A DNA stretch of 64,000 nt from Cellvibrionaceae bacterium AOL6 (lineage in GTDB: Bacteria; Pseudomonadota; Gammaproteobacteria; Pseudomonadales; Cellvibrionaceae), in NCBI GenBank assembly GCA_003265435.1, contig NOXC01000008.1:123956-187955 (forward strand), in the 5' to 3' direction. The notes under the pieces are model-generated. The model was not told the origin of the DNA. It searched no databases and saw only the letters and a list, made by a program, of their open reading frames with translations. A program made the translations under genes and the position numbers. Below are positions 39,706 through 48,342 of the stretch, in pieces (positions within the stretch are counted from its first letter, which is position 1; every line of letters starts with the position of its first letter).

Positions 39706-41382
39706 TCAAAACTCATGTTGATTGATCAACGCACCCAGCACCTGGTACTTGTCCTGATACAAGGCATTGTAGCGCTCTGCATTCGCAGGGTTGGGCTCGT
39801 AAGTTCGCTCAAAGCCCTCACCCATCGCACGTTGCGCCGCGCTGACATCCGCATGAATGCCCGCAGCCACAGACGCGAACATCGCTGCACCCAGCGCACA
39901 CGTTTGCTCAGACCGCGCAATGCGAATCGGCTTACCGATCACATCAGCCATGGTTTGCATCACAAACGAAGACTTTTGTGCCACACCGCCCATAGCAATC
40001 ACCGAGTTCACCGGGATGCCCTGCGCTTCAAATCGCTCCACAATCGCACGCGAGCCACAGGCTGTGGCTTCTACCAGTGCGCGGAACACACGTGGCGCGT
40101 CGGTACCAATGGTCAAACCGGCAATCGCGCCATTGACCAGCTGAGACGCATCCGGAGTACGGCGTCCGTTCAGCCAATCGATGGCGAAAGCACGGGATTC
40201 CGCCGGATCAACCTGCTCCGCCGCCGCAGACAGCGCGGGCAAAATCATATCGTTCAATTCGGCTTTTAGCGCATCAGCCGTGGCCGCATCAATGACTTTG
40301 GACTGTTGCAGCAGTGAATTCAGCGGCCAGGCGACCAAGCGCTTGAACCAAGCGAACACGTCGCCGAAAGCACTCTGGCCCGCTTCGAGGCCGATGTAGC
40401 CAGGTACAACAGACCCATCAACCTGCCCACAAATACCCGGTACGCAATTGTCGCCCAACTCTTCCGGTGGCACGATCATAATGTCACAGGTCGACGTGCC
40501 GACAGCACGCGCCAACGTATAAGGTTCGGCCTCACCGCCTACAGTACCCATATGGCAATCGAACGCGCCAACCCCCACCACGACGTCGGTGGTCAGCCCG
40601 AGACGATCAGCCCACTCCGTAGAGAGCGTGCCCACTTCTTTATCACTGGTGTAGGTCGCCGGTGAAAAATGCGCGCGCATTGCACCCAAACGAGGGTCGA
40701 GTTTGGAAAGGAAGTCCTCGTCCGGCAAGCCATCCCACTCTTCGCGCCACATCGCCTTATGACCGGCGGCACAGCGGCTGCGCACCACCTCTTCCGGTTT
40801 CTGACGGTCACACAACAGTGCGCCCATCCAATCACAGTGTTCGATCCAGGCATAGCCCGCGTCCGCAACAGCGTCGTTCCCTTTCAACACGTGCATCATC
40901 TTCGCCCAGACCCATTCCGACGAATAAATCCCACCGACATACGCGGTGTAATCCGTGTGCCAACTGCGCGCAAGCGTGTTGATGTCAGCGGCTTCTTTCA
41001 CGGCTGTATGGTCTTTCCAGAGCACGAACATCGCGTCGGGATCTTCTTCGAAGCCTGCCGTCAGCGCCAGAGGTGTGCCTTCTGCGTTAACCAAGCAGGG
41101 CGTACTGCCAGTGGTATCGAAACTGATGCCCGCGACGGCCTTTGGATCAACGTCCGTGGCCTTTGCCAGCGCTTCACGCACAACAACCTCCAGGACGTCG
41201 ATATAGTCCTGTGGGTGTTGTCGGTATTGATCGATTTCGGGCCGACAGTATTGGCCTTCCATCCAGCGAGGGTAATAACAGACCGCACTGGATTTTGTCT
41301 CACCGCTCAACGCGTCGACCAATACAGCACGGGCAGAGTCGGAGCCGTAATCGACCCCGAGCACAAATCGTTTTTCAGACAT
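39706..41382 (-). CDS. araB: Ribulokinase
   Basis: FGGY-family kinase, L-ribulose to L-ribulose-5-phosphate. 558 residues; opens VLGVDYGSDSARAVLVDALSGE, a GSDSxR variant typical of AraB. Further blocks: GISFDTTGSTPCLV, AFDCHMGTVGGEAEPYTLARAVGTSTCDI (in parts), YIGLEAGQSAFGDVFAWF and VIAMGGVAQKSSFVMQTMADVIG. Last gene of araA-araD-araB. Confidence 0.96.
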   Translation of the reverse strand: MSEKRFVLGVDYGSDSARAVLVDALSGETKSSAVCYYPRWMEGQYCRPEIDQYRQHPQDYIDVLEVVVREALAKATDVDPKAVAGISFDTTGSTPCLVNAEGTPLALTAGFEEDPDAMFVLWKDHTAVKEAADINTLARSWHTDYTAYVGGIYSSEWVWAKMMHVLKGNDAVADAGYAWIEHCDWMGALLCDRQKPEEVVRSRCAAGHKAMWREEWDGLPDEDFLSKLDPRLGAMRAHFSPATYTSDKEVGTLSTEWADRLGLTTDVVVGVGAFDCHMGTVGGEAEPYTLARAVGTSTCDIMIVPPEELGDNCVPGICGQVDGSVVPGYIGLEAGQSAFGDVFAWFKRLVAWPLNSLLQQSKVIDAATADALKAELNDMILPALSAAAEQVDPAESRAFAIDWLNGRRTPDASQLVNGAIAGLTIGTDAPRVFRALVEATACGSRAIVERFEAQGIPVNSVIAMGGVAQKSSFVMQTMADVIGKPIRIARSEQTCALGAAMFASVAAGIHADVSAAQRAMGEGFERTYEPNPANAERYNALYQDKYQVLGALINQHEF

Positions 41383-41412
41383 AGGATTAACCGTTATTGT
41401 TTTTCGCGCGCG

Positions 41413-42108
41413 CTACTTTTGACCGTAGTACGCATTCTTACCGTGTTTGCGATTAAAGTGCTTGCGCACGAGGTGCTTGTTCATCGTAATCTCAGGGTTC
41501 AACGCATCGGCAATTGCCCCCATTTTGCAGATTTCTTCAAGCACCACACAATTGTGTACGCAATCGTGTGCGTCCTTACCCCAGATAAAGGGCGCATGGT
41601 TCTTCACCAGGACGGCCGGTACATGCGCTGGGTTGATATCACGCTCTACGAAGGTTTCAACAATCACCTTACCGGTGTTCAGCTCGAATTCGCCAGCGAT
41701 CTCCTCTTCCGTCATATCCCGCGTGCACGGAATATCTTGGGAAAAGTAATCGGCATGGGTGGTGCCGGTGATGGGCAAATCCCGGCAGGACTGTGACCAG
41801 GCGGCAGCGTAAGTCGAGTGTGTGTGCGCGACGCTGCCAATGGTGTCGAACGAGCGGTACAGCTCGAGGTGCGTCGGTGTATCGGAGGAAGGTTTCAGGC
41901 TGCCCTCTACGACCTTGCCCTCCAGATCTAGAATGACCATATCGTCCGACTTCATCGTCGAATACGGCACCCCGGAAGGCTTGATCGCAACCAAACCCTG
42001 CTGGCGATCAATCGCGCTGACATTACCCCAGGTAAAAATGACCAGACCGTGGTCGACGAGTGCGAGGTTCGCCTCGAAGACGGCCTCTTTCAGGCTTGCG
42101 AGTGACAC
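41413..42108 (-). CDS. araD: L-ribulose-5-phosphate 4-epimerase
   Basis: Converts L-ribulose-5-P to D-xylulose-5-P with a metal-bound aldol mechanism. 231 residues; [24 protein letters not shown], the metal His pair in [19 protein letters not shown] with the third His, and [19 protein letters not shown]. Standard length. Sits 30 bases upstream of araB. Confidence 0.96.
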   Translation of the reverse strand: MSLASLKEAVFEANLALVDHGLVIFTWGNVSAIDRQQGLVAIKPSGVPYSTMKSDDMVILDLEGKVVEGSLKPSSDTPTHLELYRSFDTIGSVAHTHSTYAAAWSQSCRDLPITGTTHADYFSQDIPCTRDMTEEEIAGEFELNTGKVIVETFVERDINPAHVPAVLVKNHAPFIWGKDAHDCVHNCVVLEEICKMGAIADALNPEITMNKHLVRKHFNRKHGKNAYYGQK

Positions 42109-42186
42109 TGCAAGTACCTCTCTTTGACGTTCTTGGTTTTATCGTTATCAGCGAGCCCCTGAGGGCCCGCTGTGGTATCGCGAGGC

Positions 42187-43686
42187 TTACTTAGCGTAAA
42201 ACGCCTCGTTCAGACGCAGCTCTTTCTTGAAGCCCGCGACCGTGGTGTCGTCGTCAATCATCAACAACTCCACACCCAGGATTTCAGCAAAATCTTCGAT
42301 TTGCTCTTTACTCAACGCCATAGTGAACGCCGAGTGATGCGCGCCGCCGGCGTAGATCCACGCCGCTGCAGCAGTTTTGAAGTTTGGCTTCGGTTCCCAC
42401 AGAGCGCAGGCGACAGGCAGCTTCGGCATGTCTTGTGGCAGTTTTTCCACACTCAGCTCGTTCGCGACCAAACGGAAACGGTTGCCCATGTCCATCCAGC
42501 TCACGTTAAAGCCCTTACCGGCAGGCGCACTGAACAGCGAGCGAACCGGAGGCGCTTTACCGCCGATGCCAAGGTGGTGAATTTCGACGCGTGGCTTACC
42601 TTCTGCAATCGATTCACACACTTCCAGCATGTGCGCACCCAGTACTTTCGCACCGTCATCCTGAAGGTGATAGGTGTAGTCTTCCATGAACGACGTACCG
42701 CCCGGCAGCCCCTGGCTCATGACTTTAAAGACATGAACCAGTGCTGAGGTTTTCCAGTCACCCTCACCACCAAAGCCGTATCCTTGTTTCATCAGTCGCT
42801 GGACGGCAAAGCCAGGTAACTGTTGCATGCCATAGAGGTTTTCAAAATTGGTGGTGAAGGCCTGACAACCACGGTCGTCCAGGAACTGCTTCATGCCTGC
42901 TTCAATACGCGCGGAATAACGCAGTGATTCGTGGTCTGCGCCACCTGGCTGCAACGATTCCGCAACGTCGTAGTCGGTCAGATACGTTTCGATCAACGCA
43001 TCAACCGCGTTCTCTTCAACCGCGTCCATCGCCTTCACGAGATCGCCAACGCCGTAGGCATCCACCGTCAGGCCAAACTTGATCAACGCTTCGACTTTAT
43101 CGCCTTCGGTCACGGCCACGTTGCGCATATTGTCGCCAAAACGCGCCACTTTAGTGACTTTCAACTCTGCCACACCGACGGCAACCCGGGTCCAGCTACC
43201 GACCTGCTGTACCACGTCTTCATCTTGCCAGTGCCCTACCACGACCTTGCGTGGCAGACGCAAACGACTGCACATGAACGCAAACTCACGACAGCCGTGT
43301 GCTGCCTGGTTCAAGTTCATGAAATTCATATCAATGTCTTTCCAGGGAATCTCGCGATTGAACTGCGTGTGCAGGTGCAGGAAAGGCTTGTTCAGGATCT
43401 GCAGACCCGTCGCCCACATTTTGGACGGCGAAAAGGTGTGCATCCACGTGATCAAGCCGATGCAGTTCGGGCTGGTGTTCGCTTCCTGGCACAGCGCGGT
43501 GATTTCATCCGCCGTCTTTACCACGGGCTTGAACACAACAGAAACCGGTACGTTCGTACTCTCATTCAGGTGAGCAGCGATCTCCTGAGAGTTGGCCGCG
43601 ACCTGCTCGAGGACCTTGGGACCATAGAGATGCTGACTGCCAGTGATGAACCAGACTTCATATTGGCTTATTTGTGTAAGACTCAT
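42187..43686 (-). CDS. araA: L-arabinose isomerase
   Basis: L-arabinose to L-ribulose, first cytoplasmic step. 499 residues; EVWFITGSQHLYGPKVLEQV start, LITWMHTFSPSKMW, LHLHTQFNREIPW, GFGGEGDWKTSALVH with the metal Glu, TSFMEDYTYHL and EIHHLGIGGKAPPVR with His. Leading gene of the operon. No arabinose transporter or arabinosidase is present in the window. Confidence 0.97.
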   Translation of the reverse strand: MSLTQISQYEVWFITGSQHLYGPKVLEQVAANSQEIAAHLNESTNVPVSVVFKPVVKTADEITALCQEANTSPNCIGLITWMHTFSPSKMWATGLQILNKPFLHLHTQFNREIPWKDIDMNFMNLNQAAHGCREFAFMCSRLRLPRKVVVGHWQDEDVVQQVGSWTRVAVGVAELKVTKVARFGDNMRNVAVTEGDKVEALIKFGLTVDAYGVGDLVKAMDAVEENAVDALIETYLTDYDVAESLQPGGADHESLRYSARIEAGMKQFLDDRGCQAFTTNFENLYGMQQLPGFAVQRLMKQGYGFGGEGDWKTSALVHVFKVMSQGLPGGTSFMEDYTYHLQDDGAKVLGAHMLEVCESIAEGKPRVEIHHLGIGGKAPPVRSLFSAPAGKGFNVSWMDMGNRFRLVANELSVEKLPQDMPKLPVACALWEPKPNFKTAAAAWIYAGGAHHSAFTMALSKEQIEDFAEILGVELLMIDDDTTVAGFKKELRLNEAFYAK

Positions 43687-43717
43687 CGATGTAACTCCGC
43701 GCTACTTCTAATTAATA

Positions 43718-43733
43718 TTGTATTACTATACAA
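43718..43733. promoter_or_regulatory. 16-bp palindrome upstream of araA
   Basis: TTGTATTACTATACAA, 6-bp arms and a 4-base centre, 32-47 bases before the araA start; the size and symmetry suit a GntR/FCD dimer or the promoter's own -10 region. Confidence 0.4.
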
Positions 43734-43757
43734 CTATATTCGAATTTGTAAACCAAA

Positions 43758-43770
43758 TTTCGCTGCGAAA
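43758..43770. promoter_or_regulatory. Candidate operator 1 (TTTCG-CTG-CGAAA)
   Basis: Perfect 5-bp arms; differs by one central base from the copy at 43870. About 72-84 bases upstream of the araA start. Confidence 0.45.
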
Positions 43771-43869
43771 CGACGAGGTACAGACCCACCCCGCTGGCTC
43801 CAGCGCAAGTTCGATCATACCCTCTTCTACTCATACTTAATACGATAAAAACGACTATTTAGGCATACT

Positions 43870-43882
43870 TTTCGATGCGAAA
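43870..43882. promoter_or_regulatory. Candidate operator 2 (TTTCG-ATG-CGAAA)
   Basis: Second copy of the TTTCGnTGCGAAA palindrome, start to start 112 bases from the first, in the same divergent region. Confidence 0.45.
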
Positions 43883-44049
43883 TTACCGAATCTGACCCTT
43901 CTTCGCTCGCTTTCATGGCGTTTATGTAGTTAAGTAACACCAACCGGTTTAATTTTTACCTAGACGGGCTTAAGATCCCTGCTGCACTCCACGACAATAG
44001 AGTCCGCCTTAGAAAGCGATCGGATTTATATATAAAAAGGCAAGAATCA

Positions 44050-44790
44050 ATGACATTAGGACAACGAACGTTCTCTGAGCGCAGCCTGCATGGAAAGGTG
44101 GCTCACGAGCTGGGTCGACGCATCGTCGGCGGCACTTTTGCCCCTGGCGACATCCTGCCAAACGAAGCCGCCATTTGTGGCGAACTCGACGTCTCGCGCA
44201 CCGCACTGCGCGAAGCCTTCAAGGTACTGACCGCGAAAGGCCTGATCTCCTCCAAACCCAAAGTCGGCACGCGCGTTAACCCTCGACGCTCGTGGAACAT
44301 GTTGGACCCAGACGTTTTGGCCTGGAGTTTTGAAACCCAGCCAAGTAAAAGTCTCGTTCAGTCGCTCTTCGAAATGCGTAAGGTGTTCGAGCCCGCGGCG
44401 GCAGAGATGGCGGCAACCAAGCACAATCTCACCCTGATCGCCGACCTAGAGAAAGCCTATTACGATATGGAAGCCGCCGAGGTGGGCAGCCAGGAAATGT
44501 TCAGTTCCGATCTGCGCTTTCACTTAGCCCTGCTCGAGGCGACCGAGAACGAATTTATGATTTCGTTGGGAATGATGATCGAGACCGCACTGTTGGGCTC
44601 ATTTCGAATCTCCAGTTCCCTGCCAGAAACCTACAAAGCCGCGCTGCCAGGTCATAAAGAAGTGTACCTGGGTGTAAAAATGGCGGACCCGGAGCGCGCT
44701 CGAGAAGCCATGCGCCAACTGCTGCTGCAATCCAACGACGATGCGCTGACCGGCGTCGACAAGGTTGTCACGCCCGAAACCGCCTCCTGA
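44050..44790 (+). CDS. GntR-family regulator, FadR/FCD subgroup
   Basis: 246 residues. Winged helix: RRIVGGTFAPGDILPNEAAICGELDVSRTALREAFKVLTAKGLI (in parts), GTRVNPRRSWNMLDPDVLAW, then an all-helical FCD ligand domain (about 80-230) with LRFHLALLEATENEF and HKEVYLGV containing metal-binding His. FCD members usually sense sugar acids or other carboxylates. Divergent from araADB, so it is the likely repressor of arabinose use, in place of AraC. AAGG lies about 9 bases before the ATG. Confidence 0.88.
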   Translation: MTLGQRTFSERSLHGKVAHELGRRIVGGTFAPGDILPNEAAICGELDVSRTALREAFKVLTAKGLISSKPKVGTRVNPRRSWNMLDPDVLAWSFETQPSKSLVQSLFEMRKVFEPAAAEMAATKHNLTLIADLEKAYYDMEAAEVGSQEMFSSDLRFHLALLEATENEFMISLGMMIETALLGSFRISSSLPETYKAALPGHKEVYLGVKMADPERAREAMRQLLLQSNDDALTGVDKVVTPETAS

Positions 44791-44797
44791 TTCGACC

Positions 44798-44820
44798 GCG
44801 CCGCCCTAATGCGGCGGCGC
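44798..44820. terminator. GC-rich hairpin between the GntR gene and pilU
   Basis: 8-bp stem GCGCCGCC / GGCGGCGC with a 7-base loop between convergent genes; it overlaps the end of pilU and lacks a T-tract. Confidence 0.4.
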
Positions 44821-46008
44821 ATCTTCATCCTCTTCTTCGTCCATCGCCTCCAGCGACAGCTCGCCGAAGGACGGCGCACTATAGCCCTCCTCCTCCTTCG
44901 CTTCCGGCTCGGGCTCCGGCTCGCTTTGAGCGCTCTGCTCTGCCAGTTTGATCCTCAGGCGCAGATTATTCGCTGAGTCCGCATTGGCGATGGTATCGTC
45001 ATAGCTGATGCGCCCCTCTTGATAGAGATGAAACAGGGCCCCGTCAAAGGTTTGCATGCCCAGGTTTTCGGACTTTTCCATCATTTCCTTGATCTCTTCG
45101 AGACGGCTCTTCAAGACCAATTCTTGAATCGTTTTGGTTCCGAGCAGGATTTCTACCGCAGCACAACGCTTGCCATCGACGGTCGGAATCAAACGCTGCG
45201 AGACGAATGCACGAAGGTTCTGGGAGAGTGACAACAAGAGTTGAGGTCGGCGCTCTTCGGGAAACATATTGATGATGCGTTCGAGCGCCTGGTTCGCGTT
45301 ATTGGCGTGTAAAGTTGATATCGCAAGATGGCCTGTTTCGGCAAATTCTAGCGCATGTTCCATGGTCTCCCGGTCACGAATTTCACCTATGAGAATCACA
45401 TCCGGGGCCTGCCTCAACGTGTTTTTCAGGGCGTTGCGGAAGCTGCGGGTGTCCACGCCCACCTCGCGCTGATTGATAATGCTTTTCTTGTGGCGGTGCA
45501 CATACTCCACAGGGTCTTCAATGGTGATGATGTGCCCACCTGTCGTGCTGTTCCTGTGATCGATCAGCGCGGCAAGCGAAGTCGATTTCCCCGAGCCCGT
45601 GCCTCCCACAAACAGGACCAGGCCGCGCTTGTGCATCACCACTTCTTTCAAAATAGGGGGCAATCTGAGTTTCTCGAATTGCGGTATCTCGGTATTGATG
45701 TTGCGCGCTACGATCGATACCTCATTGCGCTGCTTGAATATGTTAATCCGAAAGCGTCCGACTCCCGGAATCGATATGGCCAGGTTCATCTCCAGCTCGT
45801 GAGCAAATTGCGCTTTTTGCTCGTCATCCATAATCGCATTTGCGATCTGCTCGATGTCTCCCGGCTTGAAGGCGGTCTGAGACAAAGGCTTCATCGTGCC
45901 CTGGAACTTACCGCAGGGCGGCGCTCCCGTGCTCAAGTACAAATCTGAGCCATCTTTTTTGGCCAGTATGTTCAGATAGCTGTCAATCGGCGTTCCCATA
46001 TACTCCAT
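44806..46008 (-). CDS. pilU: PilU-type type IV pilus retraction ATPase
   Basis: Hexameric AAA+-like ATPase at the pilus base, helper of PilT in retraction. Motifs: GSDLYLSTGAPPCGK, Walker A VGGTGSGKSTSL, Asp box ITIEDPVEYVH, Walker B VILIGEIRDRETMEHAL, and His box TGHLAISTLHANNANQALERIINMF (in parts). The C-terminal tail is long and acidic (EPEPEPEAKEEE..MDEEEDEDAPPH), more typical of PilU than PilT. Start at 46008 (MEYMGTPIDS) gives 400 residues. No pilT lies next to it, unlike the pilTU pair of many relatives. Confidence 0.88.
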   Translation of the reverse strand: MEYMGTPIDSYLNILAKKDGSDLYLSTGAPPCGKFQGTMKPLSQTAFKPGDIEQIANAIMDDEQKAQFAHELEMNLAISIPGVGRFRINIFKQRNEVSIVARNINTEIPQFEKLRLPPILKEVVMHKRGLVLFVGGTGSGKSTSLAALIDHRNSTTGGHIITIEDPVEYVHRHKKSIINQREVGVDTRSFRNALKNTLRQAPDVILIGEIRDRETMEHALEFAETGHLAISTLHANNANQALERIINMFPEERRPQLLLSLSQNLRAFVSQRLIPTVDGKRCAAVEILLGTKTIQELVLKSRLEEIKEMMEKSENLGMQTFDGALFHLYQEGRISYDDTIANADSANNLRLRIKLAEQSAQSEPEPEPEAKEEEGYSAPSFGELSLEAMDEEEDEDAPPH

Positions 46009-46148
46009 CCCGTTGCGTTCTTCCTGCCCCCACCTCGCGCGAGCGCACTGCTCAAGTATAGAAAGCCCTGCATCGGCTGCACGTGGCACACGATCAATCC
46101 CGCGCCAATCTCACCGCCGTGTTACACTTTGCGGTTTAATCCACAAAA

Positions 46149-46778
46149 ATGAGTATGACTATGTCTGACATTACCACCGCGGAACAGCGCGTGAGCTACG
46201 GTATCGGCCGACAAATGGGCGACCAGCTTGCAGCAAACCCTTTCGAAGGCGTCGACCTGGATCTGGTGGCCAAGGGCCTCAAAGACGCATTCAATGGCGT
46301 TGCCAGCGCGGTCTCGCATGAGGATCTGGATGCTGCATTCAAAACCATCAGTGCCCAGATGCAAGCGGCCAAAGCCGAAGCGGCCAAGGCTGCGGCAGGA
46401 GAAGGCGAGCAGTTTTTAGCGGACAACGCGAAGCGCGATGGGGTTGTAGTACTGGATTCCGGATTGCAATACGAAGTTCTGCAAGAAGGCAGTGGCGAAA
46501 AGCCCAGTGCATCTTCTACTGTGCGCACCCACTATCACGGTACGCTCATTGACGGCACCGTTTTTGACAGCTCAGTCGATCGTGGACAGCCCGCCGAGTT
46601 CCCAGTGAACGGTGTGATCGCAGGCTGGACCGAAGCGCTGCAATTGATGCAGGTCGGAGCCAAATACCGACTCTTTATCCCCCACAACCTTGCCTACGGC
46701 GAACGTGGCGCGGGCGCAGCCATTGCCCCCTACTCCGCGTTAGTGTTCGACGTAGAGCTGCTTGATATCGTTGCCTGA
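46149..46778 (+). CDS. fklB: FKBP-type peptidyl-prolyl isomerase, FklB/FKBP22-like
   Basis: 209 residues: an N-terminal dimerisation helix region (EQRVSYGIGRQMGDQL..ANPFEGVDLDLVAKGL), a long linker helix, and a C-terminal FKBP domain (about 100-208) with VRTHYHGTLIDGTVFDSSVDRGQPAEFPVNGVI (in parts), GWTEALQLM and YGERGAGAAIAPYSALVFDVELL. No signal peptide, so cytoplasmic. Starts at the ATGs at 46149 or 46161 are both possible; no clear ribosome site. Confidence 0.93.
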   Translation: MSMTMSDITTAEQRVSYGIGRQMGDQLAANPFEGVDLDLVAKGLKDAFNGVASAVSHEDLDAAFKTISAQMQAAKAEAAKAAAGEGEQFLADNAKRDGVVVLDSGLQYEVLQEGSGEKPSASSTVRTHYHGTLIDGTVFDSSVDRGQPAEFPVNGVIAGWTEALQLMQVGAKYRLFIPHNLAYGERGAGAAIAPYSALVFDVELLDIVA

Positions 46779-46785
46779 TATTGTG

Positions 46786-46813
46786 GAGGGCGTCAATTTC
46801 GGCGCCCTCTTTC
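46786..46813 (+). terminator. Hairpin terminator after the FKBP gene
   Basis: Stem GAGGGCG / CGCCCTC with a 10-base loop followed by TTTCTTCCT, 8 bases after the stop codon. Confidence 0.6.
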
Positions 46814-46825
46814 TTCCTCGCAAGG

Positions 46826-47251
46826 TCATTCTGCTTCGCTCAGACTGGCAAGCAATGCTGCTTCTGCTGACACCACATGCACACAACGGCCCCTTTCCCG
46901 CCAACTCTTCGCCGCCAGTTGCACGCAGCGTTGCGCCAACTTGAATACTAAGTGCTGCTCATCTTCATACACCGTTGCGCTGTTTGCGCAGTAATACAAA
47001 CCTGTATCTAATGAAGCGAGCATCGCGTCTTCGCAGTCATTCGTGCCAATGACTTCAAGCCAGGCGCCTTCATCGATAGCACATTCAAAGATCGCGAATG
47101 CCCGCGGGGTGGATTTAAAATCTCGGTGCAGCTCGACCGCAAGCACGCAACGATCGACCGAAGTCATACACGCATAATCTGCCGATGGCTCGCTTGAAAA
47201 CGGCGGAGCGCCTGCGACAGCGCGATAGACCAGCGGGGTCTCCACATTCAT
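46826..47251 (-). CDS. Hypothetical protein, 141 residues
   Basis: Not recognised. The ATG at 47251 has AAGGTG 6 bases upstream; the longer frame to 47278 begins with TTG. The product is soluble, Ala- and Cys-containing (seven Cys, among them DYACMTS, IFECAID, NDCED, YYCAN and RCVQ), with no signal peptide or membrane helix. It faces away from the HPF-like gene, 106 bases from it, and may share a divergent control region with it. Confidence 0.6.
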   Translation of the reverse strand: MNVETPLVYRAVAGAPPFSSEPSADYACMTSVDRCVLAVELHRDFKSTPRAFAIFECAIDEGAWLEVIGTNDCEDAMLASLDTGLYYCANSATVYEDEQHLVFKLAQRCVQLAAKSWRERGRCVHVVSAEAALLASLSEAE

Positions 47252-47357
47252 TTCTTTCACCTTAAAAATCGAACCCAAGTGTAATAATGTGTGAACGTCG
47301 GGAACAAGTTAAAAAAAGCGGCTCTAACCTCGTGTCCATTTCAACGAGGCCAACGCC

Positions 47358-47693
47358 ATGCAGTATGATATTTCAGGACACCACCTTTCGATCAGCGACG
47401 GACTTCGCTTCGCCATTCGCAACCGTTTTGGCAAACTCGCCACACACTTCCCCGACCTTGACTACTTACGCGCGCACCTGCGGGTAGAGAAGCACGGCCA
47501 ACACATCGAAGTCGCCACACGTTATCTGGGAAATCGCATCGCCGTCCATGCCTCGCATAGAGATATGTATGTGGCCATCGGCAACGCGTCCCGCAAACTG
47601 AAAGCCGCATTGCAGCATCGACGCGGCGCGCAGTCCGCTTTCGAGCGAACGCGCGGCATCGCCAATCCTTCCGACGCACCTGAAGAAACATAA
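47358..47693 (+). CDS. HPF/RaiA-family ribosome-associated protein
   Basis: 111 residues of the ribosome hibernation factor fold: QYDISGHHLSISDGLRFAIRNRFGKLATHFPDL (in parts), RVEKHGQHIEVATRYLGNRIAVHASHRDMYVAIGNASRKLKAAL. Short form without the long-HPF dimerisation domain. Expected to sit in the ribosomal A/P-site region during stress. It is not beside rpoN, where many hpf genes lie, so it may be a second copy. GAGG lies 8 bases upstream. Confidence 0.85.
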   Translation: MQYDISGHHLSISDGLRFAIRNRFGKLATHFPDLDYLRAHLRVEKHGQHIEVATRYLGNRIAVHASHRDMYVAIGNASRKLKAALQHRRGAQSAFERTRGIANPSDAPEET

Positions 47694-47707
47694 ACCGAGG
47701 TGGCCCC

Positions 47708-48082
47708 ATGTTCATGATCGAACGACGCGCGTCTAACCGACTGGAAATACAGATTGGAGGGAAACTGCAAGCAGATGACATGCGCCAGTTGCTCGACGCG
47801 CTCGAGCAAGAATCCGAAGGCATGACTCGGGGCCAAGTACTCTATCGCATACATGATCTCAATATGCCTTCCGCGGGCGCCATTGTTATAGAGCTACGCC
47901 GATTGCCCGTGCTGATCGGACTCCTTCCACGATTCGGTCGTATTGCCGTAGTGAGTCACCAGCGCTGGATACAACATGCCAGCGAACTCGAAGGGCTCCT
48001 GCTGCCCGGCCTGAGCATCAAGGCCTTCGAACCAGATGATATCGAAGCCGCGCAAGCATGGCTCACGCAAACGCAAACCTGA
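47708..48082 (+). CDS. SpoIIAA/STAS-like protein
   Basis: 124 residues. IERRASNRLEIQIGGKLQADDMRQLLDALEQE, then RFGRIAVVSHQRWIQHASELEGLLLPGLSIKAFEPDDIEAAQAWL (in parts) is the pattern of SpoIIAA-like (PF11964) proteins, whose roles are poorly known and include lipid binding. It starts 14 bases after the HPF-like gene with GAGGTGG in front, so the two are probably cotranscribed. Confidence 0.7.
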   Translation: MFMIERRASNRLEIQIGGKLQADDMRQLLDALEQESEGMTRGQVLYRIHDLNMPSAGAIVIELRRLPVLIGLLPRFGRIAVVSHQRWIQHASELEGLLLPGLSIKAFEPDDIEAAQAWLTQTQT

Positions 48083-48342
48083 AAACAGCCTGATATAGCC
48101 TGAAGTTTCCAGCCTTATCACAATTCATTCCAAGCTGATCTACTGATTTCACGCTTAGGCAGAAAAGCTTGGTTACACTTTTTCTTACATGCTATTTCCG
48201 GTATGACCGCTTTGGGCCTGAGCCAGCTCTCCATTAGCTTGAGCTATCGCGACCATACTTATTATTGATTTTCATAATAGCAATGAATGAACGATAGTGA
48301 GTAACGAGAACACTACTTCAAAACAACGAGGACGAACTCACA

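Larger units (their letters stand above)
43687..44049. other. 363-bp divergent control region between araA and the GntR gene
   Basis: No gene supported. It contains several palindromes: two almost identical 13-mers (separate entries), the perfect repeat TTGTAT-TACT-ATACAA at 43718-43733 and AATTTG-TAAAC-CAAATT at 43743-43759. An AT-rich TATATATAAAA lies just before the regulator gene. Confidence 0.7.

Noticed and set aside
48260..48279. Fur or OxyR box upstream of katA
   Set aside because: The TATTAT/ATAATA palindrome is only a loose Fur match, and the OxyR ATAG periodicity of 11 bases is not met, so it is mentioned but not called.
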